Source of the DNA: Heterodera schachtii | Lineage: Eukaryota; Nematoda; Chromadorea; Rhabditida; Heteroderidae | DNA length: 64,000 nucleotides | Reading direction: 5' to 3' | Assembly (NCBI GenBank): GCA_023374025.1 | Contig: SIJG01000086.1 | Span: 62,001-126,000, forward strand | Part shown: positions 60,201 through 64,000 of the stretch, piece by piece | Position numbering within the stretch: the stretch's first letter is position 1 | Layout: every line of letters begins with the position of its first letter | Made by a program: the position numbers and the translations under genes | Notes under the pieces: generated by a model | What the model was told of the DNA's origin: nothing | What the model saw: only the letters and a program-made list of their open reading frames with translations | The model's database searches: none

Positions 60201-61766
60201 TTGCAACAATAGCACAGCAAAAAGTCGCCAAATCATTTTGACACACCTGGAGTGTATTTCATACTCGGCAAATGACGCAAAATAACATCCATTGCCTGCA
60301 CTGATTCGGGCGGAATTTGCCGAATTCGGCCCTCCATCGCATCATCCAAAGTCTGCAGACAAACCCGTGCCACAAGCTGAAGTGTTAATATTAGCAAGCG
60401 CATAATAAATAAATAGAACAGCCATAATGAATGATGATGACCTTGATAGCGACTTTGAATTTCCTATCAACCGCCGAATCACCGGGCATGACAACTGAAA
60501 TTTGTTCATAATGAGGGATAATCAAAGATGAAAAATAGTTTACCCTCCAATTCGACTCTGTCGTGGCCAATAGGAAGCGGATCCTTCGAGTACATACTTT
60601 TCTTTCCGTCAAAAACTGGATTGATTCCGTTGAATATTTTACCGAACGACTCCACCATCCGATTCACAATTTCTCTAAAATTAGCATTTTAAATGAAGTT
60701 CATTTATATTGTATTTACCTGTTTACCTTCCTTGGGCATTTGTCAGGCCTAAAAATGTTAAAAATGGCATTTAAACAACAACAAAACTCACTGAATGTCA
60801 ACATTGTAGTAATGAATAAATCCACCGGGAATTTTGACTTTGAAATGATTTGCACGTAAAAGTATTGCTCTCCCCTCAGTGCCGTGATTGGGTCGACGAG
60901 GGCATTGGAATTGGGACCCTTGAAAAAAGTGGATAAGAATTGCTTTTTAACAATGTAAATGTTGGCCCAAGGCTAATCGTCTTGCTTCCGTTTCATTTTT
61001 TGTCCGAATTGCATTCGGTCACACCTTGCAGCGGTGTACCGCTTGTGACTGCTTGTTGCAGCTGCTGCTGCTGTTGTTGGGGTTGGACGAGTGAGCGCTG
61101 CTGTTGCGGCTGTTGTAGTGTAGTGGTGAATTGGCTCGCTACTGCTACCTCTCCGCCCGTCCCTCTTCCCATCGTGCCACTCCCCAACGCACTTTGGCGC
61201 TCATAAAGAAACTGCGTATTGCCCAAACCTCCGCCTCCGGTCGAAAGGACCGGCGTTGTGGCAGATTGCATCATTTGTTGCATATAGAAATGTTCGGGAT
61301 ACTAAACTTTTTTTTGTTGTTAGATTATAGGGCTATTTTTTATTACAAAAGATTAAAGATTTTTTAGGTTTATTATAGCCTGTCGTGCCTGTATCGGAGG
61401 TTGTGCAAATGGAGGTCCGCCATGCACAGACCCAAGTGGAAATTGGGACCCACTGGGGCCACCTATACCACTCCCCCCGAGAAGGCCAGCAGGCACATAA
61501 GTGGGAGGCATTCCCGAATCATTGACGGTCAATGCTTCTAAAAGTTAGAATTAGCGCTAAGCGTAAATATGACTTTTACCAAAAATGTTCAGCACCGCTT
61601 GCTGTTCTATGGATGCCATCTGAGGCTGTTGCTGTTGGGACAGCAATTGATTGGGCTGAGTCGGCATGGAAAGCTGTTGTTGGGCACCGCTAACAGCAGT
61701 CTGCAGCTGTTGCGACTCGCCAACCTGCTGTTGAGACAGTTGTTGCGGATCCAGCTTGACCAATTC
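57255..61766 (-). CDS. alg-1: miRNA-class Argonaute, ALG-1/ALG-2 orthologue
   Basis: The N-terminal region is Gln-rich (exons 61580-61766, 61380-61537, 61025-61301); the upstream start exon is not identified. From 60918 the conserved core begins [20 protein letters not shown]. Then come the linker and PAZ ([20 protein letters not shown]), MID ([27 protein letters not shown]) and PIWI ([51 protein letters not shown]). The last exon ends [17 protein letters not shown], nearly the same as C. elegans ALG-1. Catalytic Asp, Asp and His are visible; the Glu-finger position reads Asp (HRHDIISEL). The second-to-third exon join appears to use a GC donor (CAG|gctata). It loads miRNAs in the cytoplasmic RISC. 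Some middle exon borders are approximate. Confidence 0.93.
61302..61379 (-). other. Probable GC-AG intron in the Argonaute N-terminal region
   Basis: The upstream exon ends CGACAG with donor gctata; the intron ends gtttag before TATCCCGAACATTTC. Read-through meets a stop nine codons later and no in-frame GT is nearby. The exon is low-complexity, so this is less secure than the two others. Confidence 0.5.
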
Positions 61767-62214
61767 TTAAACCTTCTGTTTCAAAAAACTTTTTAAATAT
61801 GCCATACTTTTGAGGGGGAAAAATTATGGTGTTTGTGTAGGAATTCAGTTTGTTTGATTGTATTTGAACGATGGAATGAAAGACAACACGGGCAGTGGCA
61901 GCTTAAAGGGCAGCAGAAGCAATCACGGAATCAGTTTATCAAAAGATATTTTCTGCTATGGCAATTCAAGAGTTTATTGCTAAAGAAAAAGTACAACATT
62001 AGAATGGTAAGAGCGCAAGCTGTACAGAAAATGGAATCCCTTCTTGTTTTGAATACACAAAGACATGTGGGAAAGAGACGACACAAAATGTTGTAAAAGG
62101 CAACCGAATCATTGGAGAGAGAAGAACTGGAAGAGAAGCGAAAGAGAGGAAAGGAAAGAATGAGGAAGGAAGCGAAGCGAAATGCACTGAAAAGAGGAGG
62201 AGGCAGTGAGAGAG

Positions 62215-62455
62215 AAAGCAAACAAAAGAAAGGGAGAGAGAGAGAGAGGAGAGAGAAGAGAGAGGGAGAGAGAGAGAGAGAGAGAGAGAGAAGGGGGGAG
62301 CGAGAGAGAGAGAGAGAGAGAGAGAGCGGGGAGGGAGAGAAAAGAGAGATAGAGAGACAGAGAGGGGGGGAGGGAGAGAAAAGAGAGAAAGGAGAGAGAG
62401 AGAGGAGAGAGGGAGAAGAGAGAGAGAGAAAAGAGAGGAGGGAAAGAAAAGAGCA
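62215..62455. repeat. (GA)n microsatellite
   Basis: About 240 bp of imperfect (GA)n with gggg interruptions, upstream of the Argonaute gene. The complement resembles the CT arrays at 16160 and 20750. Confidence 0.95.
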
Positions 62456-62639
62456 AGAGATTGATGCAATTTTTTGTATTAATTTACTTACTTAACTATT
62501 AATTTAGTATTTAATTGGTTGATTATTTATGTTTGTGCGATTGTTCAATAATCATCTCATTGGCTAATACGTAAATAGTGCTGCTATAATTGATTGCCTC
62601 ACTCGAAAAAGGGTGCAACTTTGATCATACGGATCTCAA

Positions 62640-62860
62640 TTTTGAAAATCTATGATTTTTAAACCAATGATAAGATCAAGGGATTTTTGCAAATCCGATA
62701 TCTTATGAATTTCTTCGCCCGACTTCTTTCCTTAAAATTTCGGAAAAATCAAGTACTGGATGAAAAGTCATAGACAAAATCAACGATTTTCAGAATCTGA
62801 GCTCAGATTCGTGATAGTGCATTTTTAGCCCAGAAAAATTGCTTCTTGTAAAAGTTTACT
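62640..62860. repeat. Degraded copy related to the pdzd-8 intron element
   Basis: Shares gcccgacttctttccttaaa, then tcatagacaaaatca and gctcagattcgtgat in the same order as 38915-39016, at clearly lower identity. No matching inverted partner was found. Confidence 0.65.
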
Positions 62861-63289
62861 ATTTTTTCCATCGGGACCACAATTCCACACCATTGCCGAA
62901 AATTCCCGCAAAAAGTCAAAATAAATTAAAATTTAGATTAGAGCCCGGTAAAAAATTTCCGGCAAGGAAATCAAAAAAGGGAAGGGAACGAGATTTTGAA
63001 TTTTTTTGAATTTTGTTATTTAAAAAATTTTTTTAAATATTTGTTGCTAAATTTTAAAATTCTTAGCCAGAAAATAGAAAGTATTCCGTATCATCCCCGA
63101 TGTGTGCTTGGGAAATCGGCATTCCGACTCATTGATATGCACTTTGTATGAATGTGTATTTGATGATTAATTATGAAATTTAATTGAATTACTCTCTGAG
63201 GAAAATATCGGTCATAGGGCCCAAAATCAAAATTGCTTAAAAACGGTCAGAATCGATGTAAAAAAGCTAGAAATGGGTAGGAAAAATAG

Positions 63290-64000
63290 AATTAGGGGCG
63301 CGCTTGCCCTTTTTCAGGTTGAAAAAGTGCCGGAATTGGAGTGCCAAATTCAGCTGGGACTCAAGTGACCGCACTATAAAAAGCACTCAAAAGACATTTT
63401 AAATAATTTTTCTAGGGTAATTTGTGGCGCTGATCACGAATATGAGCTTTATTTTGCAAAATAACGAATCCCGAACCCTAATCGAACAAAAATTTGAAAT
63501 TCATAAATTAAAACAAAACATATTTTTAGGGGTTTTCGAGGTTGCTGGACACTGTTATAGGCGTAGACCTAAACCAATCGTTAAAACTATTTTTAAACCA
63601 GTAGTCAGAAAATGTTAAAAGAACGTCAAATATAAAAGATTGAATTTGCTTATTGCGCTAAAAAACCGCCGCACACTCGACTACGGGCTACGGAAGAAGT
63701 CCGCGTGTGATCCGCAGGCGGTTGACTGATGATTGGCGGGGGCCCTTCGGGCCCCCGCCAATCAGTCAACCGCCTGTGGCGCTCGTCAGACTTTTTCCTC
63801 CGCCCTCCGTCTCGCCCCACTACTTGCTCCGTCTTCGCATGCTCCCTTTTGCGAAATCAGCGCCACAAATTACCCTAGAAAAATTATTTAAAATGTCTTT
63901 TGAGTGCTTTTTATAGTGCGGTCACTTGAGTCCCAGCTGAATTTGGCACTCCAATTCCGGCACTTTTTCAACCTGAAAAAGGGCAAGCGCGCCCCTAATT
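63290..64000. mobile_element. Fold-back element at window edge, about 150-bp arms
   Basis: The left arm starts aattaggggcgcgcttgccc at 63290; the last bases of the window are its exact reverse complement, so arms 63290-63439 and about 63850-64000 pair almost fully. The element may extend beyond the window on the right. The centre (63650-63845) carries the CGCACACTCGACTACGGGCT module, on the plus strand, that sits on the minus strand in the 3127-3967 element. It is interrupted here by a GC hairpin at 63715-63776. Confidence 0.85.
63715..63776. repeat. Perfect-loop GC hairpin with UUCG cap
   Basis: Arms caggcggttgactgat plus tggcgggggcc pair with ggcccccgcca plus atcagtcaaccgcctg, leaving a 3-nt bulge (gat) and a c(ttcg)g tetraloop. 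The stem is about 27 bp. It is absent from the otherwise matching centre of the 3127-3967 element. Confidence 0.9.

Noticed and set aside
62112..62495. Glu/Arg-rich plus-strand frame
   Set aside because: It is a (GA)n microsatellite.

Overview
The window is nuclear DNA of a nematode, most likely a tylenchid (clade IV, perhaps a cyst or root-knot nematode relative). Three cuticle collagen genes, a miRNA-type Argonaute almost identical at its C-terminus to C. elegans ALG-1, an orcokinin-type (NLP-14/15-like) neuropeptide gene, many short introns and several GC-AG introns all point that way. The species cannot be named from sequence alone. All gene models below were spliced by eye, using reading frame, GT/GC-AG borders and family conservation.

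Layout: the 3' part of a Hikeshi/OPI10 gene (+, 88-1420); three inverted-repeat elements (1.5-4.0 kb) around an unidentified minus-strand exon pair (2.4-3.0 kb); an IRF2BP-like RING gene (-, 4318-6317); a gene-poor block full of G/C homopolymers (6.3-10.7 kb); a transposon-rich block (11.3-18.2 kb); a peptide GPCR gene (+, 18620-21293); two near-identical tandem collagen genes (+, 22890-23898 and 26209-27223); a nine-exon beta-tubulin gene (+, 27976-29811); an unrecognised 112-residue single-pass membrane protein (+, 31485-32087); more palindromic transposons (32.5-34.8 kb); Pin1 (-, 35572-36399); PDZD8 (+, 37004-42512); a third collagen (-, 42854-44206); the Rac/Cdc42 exchange factor PIX (-, 44711-48637); eIF4A (+, 49162-51053); a 33-copy minisatellite (52.3-53.3 kb); the neuropeptide gene (+, 54797-55629); an alg-1-type Argonaute (-, 57255-61766); and a large palindrome at the right edge (63290-64000). 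No operon-like close spacing of co-oriented genes is evident. Most genes are housekeeping, cytoskeletal or cuticular, with two neuronal signalling genes.

The most notable signals are: (1) beta-tubulin encodes Tyr at residue 167, a position linked to benzimidazole resistance, with the codon split by an intron; (2) four non-autonomous hAT-like elements with perfect 8-bp target duplications; (3) unrelated-looking fold-back elements that share short sequence modules, one carrying an inserted UUCG-capped hairpin; (4) about sixty G or C homopolymer tracts of 9 or more; (5) three GC-AG introns in conserved genes; (6) Asp instead of Glu at the Argonaute 'glutamate finger'.
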